The notes: a model not told the origin generated them from the sequence alone. Counted from the first letter of the stretch, positions 25,624 to 33,838 are shown. The stretch is DNA of 64,000 nt from Candidatus Accumulibacter proximus (GCA_016709675.1 JADJMH010000034.1:124001-188000), one strand, 5' to 3'. Numbers and translations: made by a program.

Positions 25624-25701
25624 ATGAATGGCATCACCAAGGACGAGGCCGAAGCGCAGATCAAGAGCTTTGAAGAGATCAACAAGGACCACCGTCCATA
25701 G
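25624..25701 (+). pseudogene. csbD remnant, C-terminal end only
   Basis: Encodes MNGITKDEAEAQIKSFEEIN and KDHRP, which matches the last ~24 residues of the intact CsbD protein at 30269-30481 (GITKEEAEEQIKNFEELNQDYRP). The first ~45 codons and the proper start region are deleted. The shared string CGTCCATAGAGCGCCGCA after both stops shows common ancestry. Confidence 0.8.
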
Positions 25702-25727
25702 AGCGCCGCAAGGATAAGAAATCCAAC

Positions 25728-26430
25728 GGCACCGGCGTCGGTGATGAAGGCGATGATTCGCATCCCGCCGCCGCAGCGTGGACAGACCAGCGGAAAGACC
25801 TCATCGATCCGCGCGAGCAGCTGCGCCCAAGCGTAACGGGAGGCGCGACGGAGGATCGCTTTCGCTTCCCCCGGTGCTTCCTCTGTCCCCTCGGACGACC
25901 GGCCTGGCGTGACGCTTGGCGCAGCGGTCGCAGCGATCGACTCGGTCGCGGTTGCCGCCGGCGTACCGTCCGGCACGCCGGCGAGCGCAGTGACCTGCCC
26001 CCGCAGCCGCGCGTTCGGTGCCTTCGATGCGCACGCCGGCGTCGAGCGAGAAGCCGCCACCATGCGCCCAGTTTGCCATCGTCTCGGCGTCTTCCGGCTC
26101 AAGCACACCGCGTCGGGTCAGCGCGCGCAGCAGACGGCGGCGGACCTTGGCGTGGACTTCGTCGAGCCACTTCTGGTCGGGGGCACGGCTTTCGTGAAAC
26201 GTCGCCCCTCCTGAAGCATCCGCCGCGAAGACGCCCTCGATGACGAGGCAGTGGAAGTGCTCATGCAGGTTGAGCAGCGCCCCAAAGCGGTGGATGAAGG
26301 CCACCGCACCGATGCGGGAATCGGGACCCGCCGCCGGGCAGGTGCGGCGCAAGACTTGTTCGACGATGCTCAGGAAAATGCGCAGCGCCAGCGTCTCGAT
26401 CGTCGGATCGTGTTGCAGGTGATAACGCAG
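25728..26430 (-). pseudogene. IS91-family (Y2-type) transposase remnant, both ends missing
   Basis: Reverse-strand reading starts LRYHLQHDPTIETLALRIFL, continues through GAVAFIHRFGALLNLHEHFH and RALTRRGVLEPEDAETMANW, and after frameshifts ends CPRCGGGMRIIAFITDAGA. This is the middle and late part of IS91/IS801-type rolling-circle transposases. The N-terminal zinc-binding part is absent, and the C-terminus is cut at about 25728, where it meets csbD-derived DNA. The piece truncates a serine recombinase at its other edge. Not functional. Confidence 0.75.
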
Positions 26431-26614
26431 CCGCTACGCGATCTGGGACCAGTTGTTCCCGGCCGAGCAGACCCGCATCGTCAGACTTCTGGTCGAGAAG
26501 GTGATCGTTTCACCCACCGATCTGGAAGTGCGCCTGCGCGCCAATGGCATCGAACGGGTGGTGCTTGATCTGCGCCCGGAGCCGGCCGAATGGCGGCAGG
26601 AGGCGTTGGCATGA
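26426..26614 (+). pseudogene. Large serine recombinase, C-terminal tail only
   Basis: The frame RYAIWDQLFPAEQTRIVRLL ... VEKVIVSPTDLEVRLR matches the end of large serine recombinases (resolvase/invertase type). Everything upstream, including the catalytic domain, is replaced by the IS91 remnant at about 26430. Its TGA overlaps the ATG of the next small gene (ATGA at 26611), the normal arrangement for this recombinase/partner pair. Confidence 0.65.
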
Positions 26615-27063
26615 ACGGGGTTCGGATCTGCAAAACCGGGGCGCCGGATGTCATCGCGGCCAGCGACGGCAGATTGACCCTGTCGGTGCCGATTCAGATT
26701 AAGCGCCGAAGCGGGCGGAAACTGGTCACCCTGCCGAACGGTGAAACCGACAGGCCCCGGCCGTGGGATGTGGCGGCCACGCCGATGTAGTTGGCGCTGG
26801 CCCGCGACCATCGCTGGCTCGCCATGCTGGAATCGGGCGAAACCAAATCCATCACCGAACTCGCGGCTCGGGAGGAGATCGACAACAGCTATATGTTCCG
26901 CATGCTCAATCTGACCACGCTGGCGCCCGACATCGTGGCGGCCATCCTGGATGAAACCTTGCCTCAGCACGTGACGGTGCATGAACTTGCGATCAGTCCG
27001 CCGTTGTTGTGGAAGGAGCAACGCGCGAGGATCGGTGTGGTTGGCGAGGAACTGCAGGACTGA
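26611..27063 (+). pseudogene. Recombinase-linked small DNA-binding protein, split by an amber codon
   Basis: The frame encodes LTLSVPIQIKRRSGRKLVTL, then TAG at 26788-26790, then in the same frame LALARDHRWLAMLESGETKS and ITELAAREEIDNSYMFRMLN (helix-turn-helix-like) to the stop at 27063. This is the protein commonly encoded just after large serine recombinases. The internal stop makes a full product unlikely, though TTG 26791 could restart translation. A shorter, more damaged copy of its middle part lies at 29061-29106. Confidence 0.65.
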
Positions 27064-27163
27064 TTGGCCGCATCCGGGTCCATGCGGAGTAGTGATAAAG
27101 AGCGTCTTGCTGGCAAATTCATCGCTCACTACCACAGGGATTTGAACGCAATCCGAGTCATTC

Positions 27164-27179
27164 TGTACGGTAGCGCGCA
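27164..27179 (-). promoter_or_regulatory. Dyad motif, copy 9 (upstream of SUMF1 gene, reversed)
   Basis: TGTACGGTAGCGCGCA on the + strand; the GA flank is on the reverse strand. It lies 60 bp before the SUMF1-domain start, but its orientation differs from most copies, so its target is unclear. Confidence 0.4.
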
Positions 27180-27239
27180 TAGAAAAAGAAGGACTGCGGG
27201 TATGATAGTCCCGACCAATCCCTGCGAGTGCGCTTCACG

Positions 27240-27986
27240 ATGACTACTTCTTCCGCCCCTCCCATCGCCGCGCTGCCGGACATCGACTGGGTCGAAATAC
27301 CGGGCGGCGACTACATCTACCAGGACGGAGAGAGTCGCACGCTGCCGACCTTCGATATGGCACGCCACCCGATCACCAATGTGCGCTACCAGGCCTTCAT
27401 CGATGCCGGTGGCTATGACGACGAGCGCTGGTGGCAAGGAATCGAGCGCACGCAGCCGCAAGAGTCGCGCTCGCCGCAAGCGACACGGCCGTGCACCAGC
27501 GTCAACTGGTACGAGGCCGTGGCTTTCAGTCGTTGGCTCAGCGAGCAACTCGGCTACACCGTGCGGCTGCCGACCGAAGAGGAATGGGAACGTGCGGCCC
27601 GCGGCCGCGATGGCCGGACCTTTCCCTGGGGTGATGACTACACCACGGGCTACGCCAACATCAATGAGACTTGGGACAACGCCGGTGAGTGCAAGCTGGA
27701 ACAGACCACGATCGTCGGCGCGTATCCGCAGGGCGCGTCGAGCGAAGGCGTGCTCGATCTGGCCGGCAACGTCTGGGAATGGTGTCTCAACAAACACGAA
27801 CATCCGGGGGAAATTGAGCCCGATACCAGTGGCGACGCGCGCGTGCTGCGCGGCGGCTCCTGGTATGGCAACCCGGACGCCGTGCGCAGCACCGTGCGCA
27901 ACTGGAACGACCCCGGTGAGCGGGTCGACAACGCCGGCTTTCGTCTGGTGTCGTCTGGCCCGATTGACGATCCCGTCCATGGGTAG
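27240..27986 (+). CDS. SUMF1/formylglycine-generating-enzyme-fold protein (248 aa)
   Basis: A C-type-lectin-like SUMF1 domain fills the protein: IPGGDYIYQDGESR, FDMARHPITNVRYQAFIDAG, RPCTSVNWYEAVAFSRWLSE, RLPTEEEWERAARGRDGRTF, DLAGNVWEWC, RVLRGGSWYGNPDAVR and NAGFRLV. There is no signal peptide. The active-site Cys pair of true formylglycine-generating enzymes is not evident, so it more likely belongs to the broad SUMF1-fold group, some of which are ligand-binding or targets of diversity-generating retroelements. Start ATG 27240 lacks a strong ribosome site. Confidence 0.8.
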   Translation: MTTSSAPPIAALPDIDWVEIPGGDYIYQDGESRTLPTFDMARHPITNVRYQAFIDAGGYDDERWWQGIERTQPQESRSPQATRPCTSVNWYEAVAFSRWLSEQLGYTVRLPTEEEWERAARGRDGRTFPWGDDYTTGYANINETWDNAGECKLEQTTIVGAYPQGASSEGVLDLAGNVWEWCLNKHEHPGEIEPDTSGDARVLRGGSWYGNPDAVRSTVRNWNDPGERVDNAGFRLVSSGPIDDPVHG

Positions 27987-28254
27987 CAAGGAAGCGATTT
28001 GGCCAACGATTCGACCGTCTACTGTCGGGACCAGCGGAAGGATATGATGGTGCTGGCGACTCGATTGCATTGCGGCAGAGTCAATGCAGCCGATTACCCC
28101 AAGGTCTTTTTCTGAGTGCGTCCCGATTCCGGAATAGGCGGCCAAGCCTGAGGCGACGCATCTAACGCTCTGAACTTAGGCGAGGCCACGTGGCCACCCT
28201 CGGTGGCCATCTGTCGGGCATACCTCGGCGTCACGATGGCGAAAGGAAACGGCG

Positions 28255-28935
28255 ATGAATACCATGAGCAGCGCCCAGTGGTTCCTGCTCGTCGGCCTGG
28301 TCGTCGGACCGACGGTGTTGAATGTCTTTCATTTCAATCCGCTCAAGCAGTCGGCGCTGCTCGAGGTTCTGACCGAGGCGGCGGTGCTGATCTCGCTCTA
28401 CGCTGCCGTGTTCTTCGCTGCCGTCGCCTTGCGCCAGACCGAGCAGAGGCTGGCCGACGTCGCAGCGCCGGCTGCGGGAGTCGCCGAGCGGGTGGAGGGC
28501 GCCGACGCCATACGCGGAGCGCCGCCTTCGGTGAGCGGCGGATCGCTGGTGTTCAAGGAGCACCTCGAACGGCTGTCCGAGGTGCTCCTGATCCTGCTCA
28601 TCGGTGGCTCACTGTTCCTCGATTCGTGGAGTTGGCGCGCGGTCGGTCTCGCCGCCTTCCTCTTCGCGGTCGCCCGCCCGCTGAGCGTGCTCGTGGGACT
28701 GCTGGGATCGGGCAACTCATGGCGAATATGCGGCTTGGCGGGCTGGTTCGGGGTCCGTGGCATCGGCTCGCTCTACTACCTGATGTACGCTATCGAGCAC
28801 GGGTTGCCGAAGGAGATCGCACTCGAACTCATCCACATGACTCTGATCGTGGTGACGCTGTCAATCCTGGTCCACGGCATCAGCGTCAAGCCGCTGATGG
28901 AACGTTTCTGGAGCCGGCGCCAGCGCAGCCACTGA
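28255..28935 (+). pseudogene. Cation/proton antiporter with two in-frame internal deletions
   Basis: A 226-residue frame with a normal start (GAAAGGAAA before ATG 28255). It begins MNTMSSAQWFLLVG, then jumps to LVVGPTVLNVFHFNPLKQ, continues LLEVLTEAAVLISLYAAVFF, then jumps to the linker and last helices (WFGVRGIGSLYYLM, VHGISVKPLM) seen in the antiporter at 1-663. The family normally has ~400 residues or more, so most of the core transport helices are missing. The reading frame survived both deletions. Probably inactive. Confidence 0.7.
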
Positions 28936-29367
28936 GCGACATTTCCAGCGTTAGGCTCGCATCGGCGATCATCGGAACGGGGGGGTGTAAGCCCAAAGCC
29001 CAGAAAATTCCGTCAACTCGCACGATGTTCAATCGGGCCAGAAACTCTTGAAGCGCTCTGCAACCTGAGCACGCTGGCGCCCGACATCCTGGATGAGACC
29101 TTGCCTCCTCCAGCCGGAGTGAAGGATAAGAAATCCAACGTCACCGGCGAGAGTATATGAGCCTTCATCAAGCAGCGTCAATGTCGAATTGGGACCCGGA
29201 AGCCCCTGAAAAGTCCTCTGAATTCCGGCCGCTCAGTGTCTGCGGTCATCCGCCGGGGCGGACCGCCCCGGCGGATGACCGCAGACACGAGTCCTCTCAC
29301 GACGGGCAATGGCAGCTCGTCTGGCTTCGAGCTTTGCGCTTGTGCGCCTGTACGCTCCCCAACACCT
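28936..29367. other. Mosaic of fragments around an IS91 end
   Basis: No intact gene. Identified pieces: 29061-29106, a shortened copy of the recombinase-linked gene (NLSTLAPDILDETLP; compare 26905-26960); 29122-29140, the string AAGGATAAGAAATCCAACG also at 25710-25728; a 53-bp palindrome at 29236-29288; and the sequence beyond the IS91 transposase stop. This looks like a junction zone of past rearrangements. Confidence 0.6.
29236..29288. repeat. 53-bp near-perfect palindrome (26-bp arms)
   Basis: Arms 29236-29261 and 29263-29288 are exact reverse complements around a single A. It lies 80-130 bp beyond the stop of the reverse-strand IS91-type transposase remnant, where IS91-family elements carry their origin end (oriIS) with subterminal hairpins. 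An oriIS role is therefore plausible. Confidence 0.8.
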
Positions 29368-29605
29368 CTACCAGGCGACGCGCTGGTCGAATTCGTACTC
29401 AGGCGCCGACTGAGCCTGGGGGTCGTCCTCGCCCAGGGGGGCGCACGGGCTCTCATCAGTCGTGGCGGCGAGGTCGGTTCGCCCAGATGGGTCAAGATGT
29501 CGTACACGGCACCGGCGTCGGTGATGAAGGCGATGATTCGCATCCCGCCGCCGCAGCGTGGACAGACCAGCGGAAAGACCTCATCGATCCGCGCGAGCAG
29601 CTGCG
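29368..29605 (-). pseudogene. IS91-family transposase remnant, C-terminal end
   Basis: Reverse-strand reading CPRCGGGMRIIAFITDAGAV, then YDILTHLGEPTSPPRLM, then after a frameshift in a C-run PLGEDDPQAQSAPEYEFDQR and VAW to the stop at 29368. Bases 29508-29605 are identical to 25728-25825. So the two remnants together cover the end of the same transposase gene. Not functional. Confidence 0.7.
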
Positions 29606-29992
29606 GGTGATGACGCAGGGTCAGATTCGTCGGTGATCGACGTCGAGAACGGTTGGCCGGAAAAGTCGCGGTGGGTGTACGTCTGTCATCGCGACGCCAC
29701 GGGTGACCTGTTCGCCCGCTACCGGCGACGGCATCCTCGACTCACCAAGGTCATCCAGGCATCTGCGGCCACTGGCAGTGGTCGCGGGCAGACGGCTGAC
29801 GGGTCACCGCACGGACAGCGGGCATGCCCCCGCTGCAACGGCTGGGTGTACCGCATCCCACGACGGTTCGTCGATGGGCTGCTCAATATTCTTGCTCCGG
29901 TGCACCGCTATCGCTGCCGCTCGGTCACTTGTGGTTGGGAAGGAAATCTCCGCGTGCGGCGCGATACCCTGCCGAGCCTGCGCCAGCGTTAG
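29558..29992 (+). CDS. Zinc-ribbon-like hypothetical protein, copy 2
   Basis: Same core as the gene at 25052-25453 (CPRCNGWVYRIPRRF; CRSVTCGWEGNLRV). The ATG at 29558 lies in IS91-derived sequence, so the first ~15 residues are probably not native; GTG 29633, common to both copies, is an alternative start. Function not recognised. Confidence 0.5.
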   Translation: MDRPAERPHRSARAAAGDDAGSDSSVIDVENGWPEKSRWVYVCHRDATGDLFARYRRRHPRLTKVIQASAATGSGRGQTADGSPHGQRACPRCNGWVYRIPRRFVDGLLNILAPVHRYRCRSVTCGWEGNLRVRRDTLPSLRQR

Positions 29993-30025
29993 CCGGGCGA
30001 GCCAAGAAACGGCGCATCACCGTCC

Positions 30026-30083
30026 GCCGCCTGATCTGACGAAATCTGTGCGCCACCGTACAGATCTCGTCAGATCAGGCGGC
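30026..30083. repeat. Long inverted repeat centred on a dyad motif, copy 2
   Basis: Same structure as 25487-25544: 24-bp arms with one mismatch and a 10-base loop. Confidence 0.85.
30047..30062 (+). promoter_or_regulatory. Dyad motif, copy 10 (upstream of csbD)
   Basis: TGTGCGCCACCGTACA followed by GA, 206 bp upstream of the intact csbD start. Confidence 0.6.
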
Positions 30084-30268
30084 TAGTCTTGCAGTGCATC
30101 CCGAGTCGCCGTCAAGCAAGTCCAGTCATTGGGCACTTGAGACACGCCGTGCCCGCTGCAGCATGACCTTGGTCGCGGTAGAGAAGTGCCGAGAGGCCGG
30201 TTGCGACGATGGATGTCGATTGGCAATTCCGCCGATCGCGATCGAATTCTCGAGCAAGGGAGTTGGAC

Positions 30269-30481
30269 ATGAACTGGGACATCGTTGAAGGCAACTGGAA
30301 GCAATTCAAGGGCAAAGTCAAGACGCAGTGGGGCAAACTGACAGACGACCATCTGGATGTGATTGCCGGCAAGCGCACCGAGTTGGCGGGCAGGCTCCAG
30401 GAGAGCTACGGCATCACCAAGGAAGAGGCCGAAGAGCAGATCAAGAACTTTGAAGAGCTCAACCAGGACTATCGTCCATAG
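30269..30481 (+). CDS. csbD: CsbD-family stress protein (70 aa)
   Basis: Small hydrophilic protein with the CsbD pattern: MNWDIVEGNWKQFKGKVKTQ, WGKLTDDHLDVIAGKRTELA, GRLQESYGITKEEAEEQIKN. CsbD in Bacillus belongs to the general stress regulon; molecular function is not known. ATG 30269 is set by AAGGGAG upstream and by family length. It is followed within 8 bp by a large signalling gene. Two relatives are in the window: a remnant at 25624 and a distinct copy at 47846. Confidence 0.92.
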   Translation: MNWDIVEGNWKQFKGKVKTQWGKLTDDHLDVIAGKRTELAGRLQESYGITKEEAEEQIKNFEELNQDYRP

Positions 30482-30489
30482 AGCGCCGC

Positions 30490-33000
30490 ATGGGCCAACC
30501 AGGCAGCGCGCGGCGATCCGTCACGCGCTGCGCCACCCGTGTGCTCCTTGTCGAGGACAATCGCGGTGACGCCGAACTGATCGAGCAGTCTCTCGCGGGT
30601 GAGGGTGAAGGCTCGTTTGGCGTCGAATCCGTGTCGCGCCTCTCGGATGCCCTTGAACGACTGGGTAGCGGCGGTATCGAGGTGCTGCTGCTTGACCTTG
30701 CGCTGCCCGACGGCCAGGGTATCGAGGCTTTCGATCAGGTATTCCGGGCCGCTCCCGATGTCCTGATCCTCGTTCTCGGCACAGCGAGTGATGAAGCCAT
30801 CGCGCGCCAGGCGGTGCAGCGCGGTGCCAGCGACTATCTCATCAAGGGCCATGTCGACGCCCACTGGTTACCGCGGGCACTGCGTTACCTGCTCGACCGC
30901 AAGGCGACGCGCGACGCGCTGCAGGCCAGCGAGCTACGCTTCCGAGCGATGAGCGATGCCTCCCCGCTGGGAATCTTCGTCTCCGATGTGCAGGGTGACT
31001 GTGTGTATACGAATGCCGCCTATCAGAGGATATCGGGGCTGACCTTCGAGGAGACGCTGGGCACAAAGTGGAGCACGGCAATCCATCCGGACGATCGCCA
31101 GCGTGTACTCGCCGAGTGGCGCGATGCCGCAGGCAGCGGCGCACCCTTTCAGACGGAATTCCGCTTCCTGCAGCCGGACGAGCGTGTTGTCTGGGCGCGG
31201 GTCAACAGCGCGGCGATGAACGACGGGTTGGCAGCGAACGGGCGCGTGAAGACGGTTGAGGACATAAGCCAACGCAAAGCGGTCGAGTTCGCCTTACGAG
31301 CGGTCGAAGAAGCCCTCTTCGAGGAAAGGGAGCGAGCCCAGGTCACCCTGGACTCGATCGGTGACGCCGTGCTGACGACCGATCTCCAGGGCAAGGTGAC
31401 CTATCTCAATCTGGCGGCCGAGGTGATGACCGGCTGGTCGCGCGAGGATGCGCTGGGGCGACCGCTGTCGGAGGTGTTCCACATCATCGACGGAGCGACC
31501 CGCCAGGCGGCACCCAATCCCGCGCGGCGCGCCATCAGCGAGAACCGGACCGTCGGGCTGGCCGCAGATAGCCTACTTGTCCGCCGCGATGGGTGCGAGT
31601 CGGCGATCGAGGATTCCGCCGCTCCGATCCACAACCGGGACGGCCGCGTCGCCGGTGCGGTCATCGTCTTCCACGATGTCAGCGAATCACGGGCCATGGT
31701 GCTGAAGATGGCGCATCTGGCCCACCATGATTTTCTCACCGGCCTGCCCAATCGGGTACTGCTGACGGAACGGCTCTCGCAGGCGATCGGGCTGGCCCGT
31801 CGGCGTGGCAAACAGGTGGCACTGCTTTTCGTAGATCTGGATTACTTCAAGCACATCAACGATTCGCTGGGACATGCGGTCGGCGACCTCGTGCTGCAGT
31901 CCGCGGCGCTGCGTTTGTCCGCCTGTGTGCGCACCACGGACACGGTCTGCCGCCAGGGCGGTGACGAGTTCGTGATCCTGTTGGCCGAAATCGAGCAGCC
32001 GCAGGATGCCGCCCTGGTTGCCGAAAAGTTGCTCGTCGCGCTTGCCGAGCCGCAGCGCATTGGCCAGCACGAGATCCATGTGACCTTGAGCATTGGCATC
32101 AGCGTTTACCCAGACGACGGCGTCGATACCGACGCCGTGATGGAGAACGCCGACGCCGCGATGTATCACGCCAAGGCAAGCGGCCGTAACAACTACCAGT
32201 TCTTCACCGCCGGCATGAACAGCCACGCCGTTCGCCGGCTGTTCGTCGAAACCGGTCTGCGGCGTGCCCTCAGGCAGAGTGAGTTTCGGCTGCACTATCA
32301 GCCGCAGATCGATCTTGCCTCCGGCACGATGACCGGTACCGAGGCTCTCATCCGCTGGCTTGATCCAGCGCTCGGATTGGTTGAACCGGAGCAGTTCGTG
32401 CCGATTGCGGAAGAGTGCGGTCTCATCGTGCCGATTGGCCGCTGGGTGTTGCGCGAGGCGTGCAGACAGGTCCAGTCCTGGCTCGATTCGGGTTTGCATG
32501 CGGTGCCCGTGGCGGTCAACATTTCGGCCCTGGAGTTCAGGCACCAGGGCTTTGTCGAGGGCCTGGCCCTGATCCTGAAGGAGACCGGTCTTGCCCCGCG
32601 GTATCTGGAACTGGAACTGACCGAAAGCATTCTCATGCACAACACCGAGTCGTCGGGTCGGGTGCTCGCCTCACTCAAGGCGATGGGGGTGCAGTTGGCG
32701 ATCGATGATTTTGGTACCGGCTATTCGAGCCTGGGTTACCTGAAGCGTTTCCCGATCGACACCCTGAAAATCGACCAATCCTTCGTGCAGGACCTGGCGA
32801 CCGATACGGACGACGCGACCATCGTCAGCGCCGTGATCGGCATGGGACGCAACCTCAAGCAGCGGGTCATTGCCGAGGGCGTGGAAACGCAAGAGCAACT
32901 GGCATTCCTGCGGACTCAGCGATGCGAGCAAGGGCAAGGCTTTTTCTTCAATCGTCCGTTGCCGGCCGAGGACTTCGCGCGCCTGCTGGTGGCCGTTTAG
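30490..33000 (+). CDS. REC-PAS-PAS-GGDEF-EAL cyclic-di-GMP protein (836 aa)
   Basis: A receiver (VLLVEDNRGDAELIEQ; LLLDLALPDGQG), two PAS domains (about 145-265 and 275-400), a diguanylate cyclase domain with an intact CRQGGDEFVILL site (~490), and a phosphodiesterase domain with GTEALIRWLDP, then ELTESILM and AIDDFGTGYSSLGYLKRFP. Both catalytic motifs look intact, so it could make or break c-di-GMP depending on phosphorylation. No cognate kinase gene is adjacent; the hybrid kinases in the window are candidates. It begins 8 bp after csbD. Confidence 0.93.
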   Translation: MGQPGSARRSVTRCATRVLLVEDNRGDAELIEQSLAGEGEGSFGVESVSRLSDALERLGSGGIEVLLLDLALPDGQGIEAFDQVFRAAPDVLILVLGTASDEAIARQAVQRGASDYLIKGHVDAHWLPRALRYLLDRKATRDALQASELRFRAMSDASPLGIFVSDVQGDCVYTNAAYQRISGLTFEETLGTKWSTAIHPDDRQRVLAEWRDAAGSGAPFQTEFRFLQPDERVVWARVNSAAMNDGLAANGRVKTVEDISQRKAVEFALRAVEEALFEERERAQVTLDSIGDAVLTTDLQGKVTYLNLAAEVMTGWSREDALGRPLSEVFHIIDGATRQAAPNPARRAISENRTVGLAADSLLVRRDGCESAIEDSAAPIHNRDGRVAGAVIVFHDVSESRAMVLKMAHLAHHDFLTGLPNRVLLTERLSQAIGLARRRGKQVALLFVDLDYFKHINDSLGHAVGDLVLQSAALRLSACVRTTDTVCRQGGDEFVILLAEIEQPQDAALVAEKLLVALAEPQRIGQHEIHVTLSIGISVYPDDGVDTDAVMENADAAMYHAKASGRNNYQFFTAGMNSHAVRRLFVETGLRRALRQSEFRLHYQPQIDLASGTMTGTEALIRWLDPALGLVEPEQFVPIAEECGLIVPIGRWVLREACRQVQSWLDSGLHAVPVAVNISALEFRHQGFVEGLALILKETGLAPRYLELELTESILMHNTESSGRVLASLKAMGVQLAIDDFGTGYSSLGYLKRFPIDTLKIDQSFVQDLATDTDDATIVSAVIGMGRNLKQRVIAEGVETQEQLAFLRTQRCEQGQGFFFNRPLPAEDFARLLVAV

Positions 33001-33120
33001 GGCCCGGCCATCGCGGATGCGGACGGCGCCCCTCTGTCGATGGGTCTGGATGATTCTCGTTGTCGTCGCCTGGTACGGCAGATCAGCGAGAGGGGCCCAG
33101 GATGCTGCCTGAAGCCTCAG

Positions 33121-33136
33121 GGTGTGCCAGCGCACA
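33121..33136 (+). promoter_or_regulatory. Dyad motif, copy 11 (upstream of 85-aa gene)
   Basis: GGTGTGCCAGCGCACA followed by GA: the right half is perfect and the left half is imperfect. It lies 96 bp upstream of the start at 33233. Confidence 0.45.
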
Positions 33137-33232
33137 GACTCAGACCGCCTGCCAGGCTATTCTTGAACCATGCCAGCGATGCGGTGGCCTCAGATGGCAA
33201 CGCGCCTGACCCTGCGCAGCAAGGAGAATGAA

Positions 33233-33490
33233 ATGAAGCAGCGTTACCCAAAGATCCTGTCCTGGCTGGCCGGGAGGGCCGGAGTTCCCGATGACAAGGC
33301 CGAGGGCGTGTGGGCCGATGCACTGCGCGTCGCAAGTGGCGAATGTGCCGTGGCTGATTCGCCAGAATACTGGCAGGCCGCCGTTGATCACCTGCGCGCA
33401 TCGCTTGCCGGTCATTCGCGGGCTGCGTCGCTTGCTTCGCCGGGCGCAGCCGGAGCCAGCCGCCGGCAGCCTGATGTCTGCATGGCCTGA
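33233..33490 (+). CDS. Hypothetical protein (85 aa)
   Basis: Soluble protein starting MKQRYPKILSWLAGRAGVPD with a second helix (SPEYWQAAVDHLRASLAG) and a basic, low-complexity tail. ATG 33233 is set by AAGGAG at 33221-33226. Not recognised. Its upstream dyad motif places it with the small stress genes. Confidence 0.65.
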   Translation: MKQRYPKILSWLAGRAGVPDDKAEGVWADALRVASGECAVADSPEYWQAAVDHLRASLAGHSRAASLASPGAAGASRRQPDVCMA

Positions 33491-33838
33491 CCTTCCCGGC
33501 GGCATCCTGCGCTGCGCAGTGCTATGTGCGCCACCGTACCGACCGCCGGTGCCCCTGCCACTATGCTGTCTCCACGGTGTCAGCGCAGCATGAGGGGTGA
33601 AATCTCAGGCAGCTTCGCTCGCCGTCCAGCAGAACGTCGCGTCAGGGGTCAGCAACGATTGGCAAGGTGAATTCCTGACGGCTGACGACAGCGATATCGC
33701 CAGCGGCGCAGGTTCCTTTCGGCCTCGTCACGGGGTTCATCGTCGGCAGGATCGCGAGTCGGTTGCTAGGGGTTGGTAGCGGTTGGTAGAAGATCAAGTC
33801 AGCAAGTCCCCGCTTTACTCATATCTGGAGAATGAACC
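33491..33838. other. Leader region of the BON lipoprotein gene
   Basis: No supported gene in ~350 bases. Contains a dyad motif (33525-33540) and, just before the BON gene, three imperfect 10-bp repeats (GGTTGCTAGG, GGTTGGTAGC, GGTTGGTAGA at 33761-33790). A short frame near 33705-33780 (PFGLVTGFIVGRIASRLL) resembles the end of a small membrane protein but has no start. Confidence 0.55.
33525..33540 (+). promoter_or_regulatory. Dyad motif, copy 12 (upstream of BON gene)
   Basis: TGTGCGCCACCGTACC followed by GA, 298 bp before the BON gene start. Confidence 0.5.

Larger units (their letters stand above)
25058..25627 (+). repeat. ~570-bp duplicated segment, copy 1
   Basis: Nearly identical to 29597-30166 in the same orientation (offset 4539), with only scattered single-base differences. 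It contains the zinc-ribbon frame, a long inverted repeat with a dyad motif at its centre, and the start of a csbD leader. The left edge of both copies is at the short shared string GCAGCTGCG, which also occurs in the IS91 remnant. Confidence 0.9.
29597..30166 (+). repeat. ~570-bp duplicated segment, copy 2
   Basis: Copy of 25058-25627. Here it is followed by an intact csbD gene and preceded directly by the IS91 C-terminal remnant, joined at the short string GCAGCTGCG. Confidence 0.9.

Noticed and set aside
24349..33540. Dyad motifs as a CRISPR or other spaced repeat array
   Set aside because: Copies are scattered over 47 kb at irregular intervals and on both strands, each near a different gene; there is no repeat-spacer structure.
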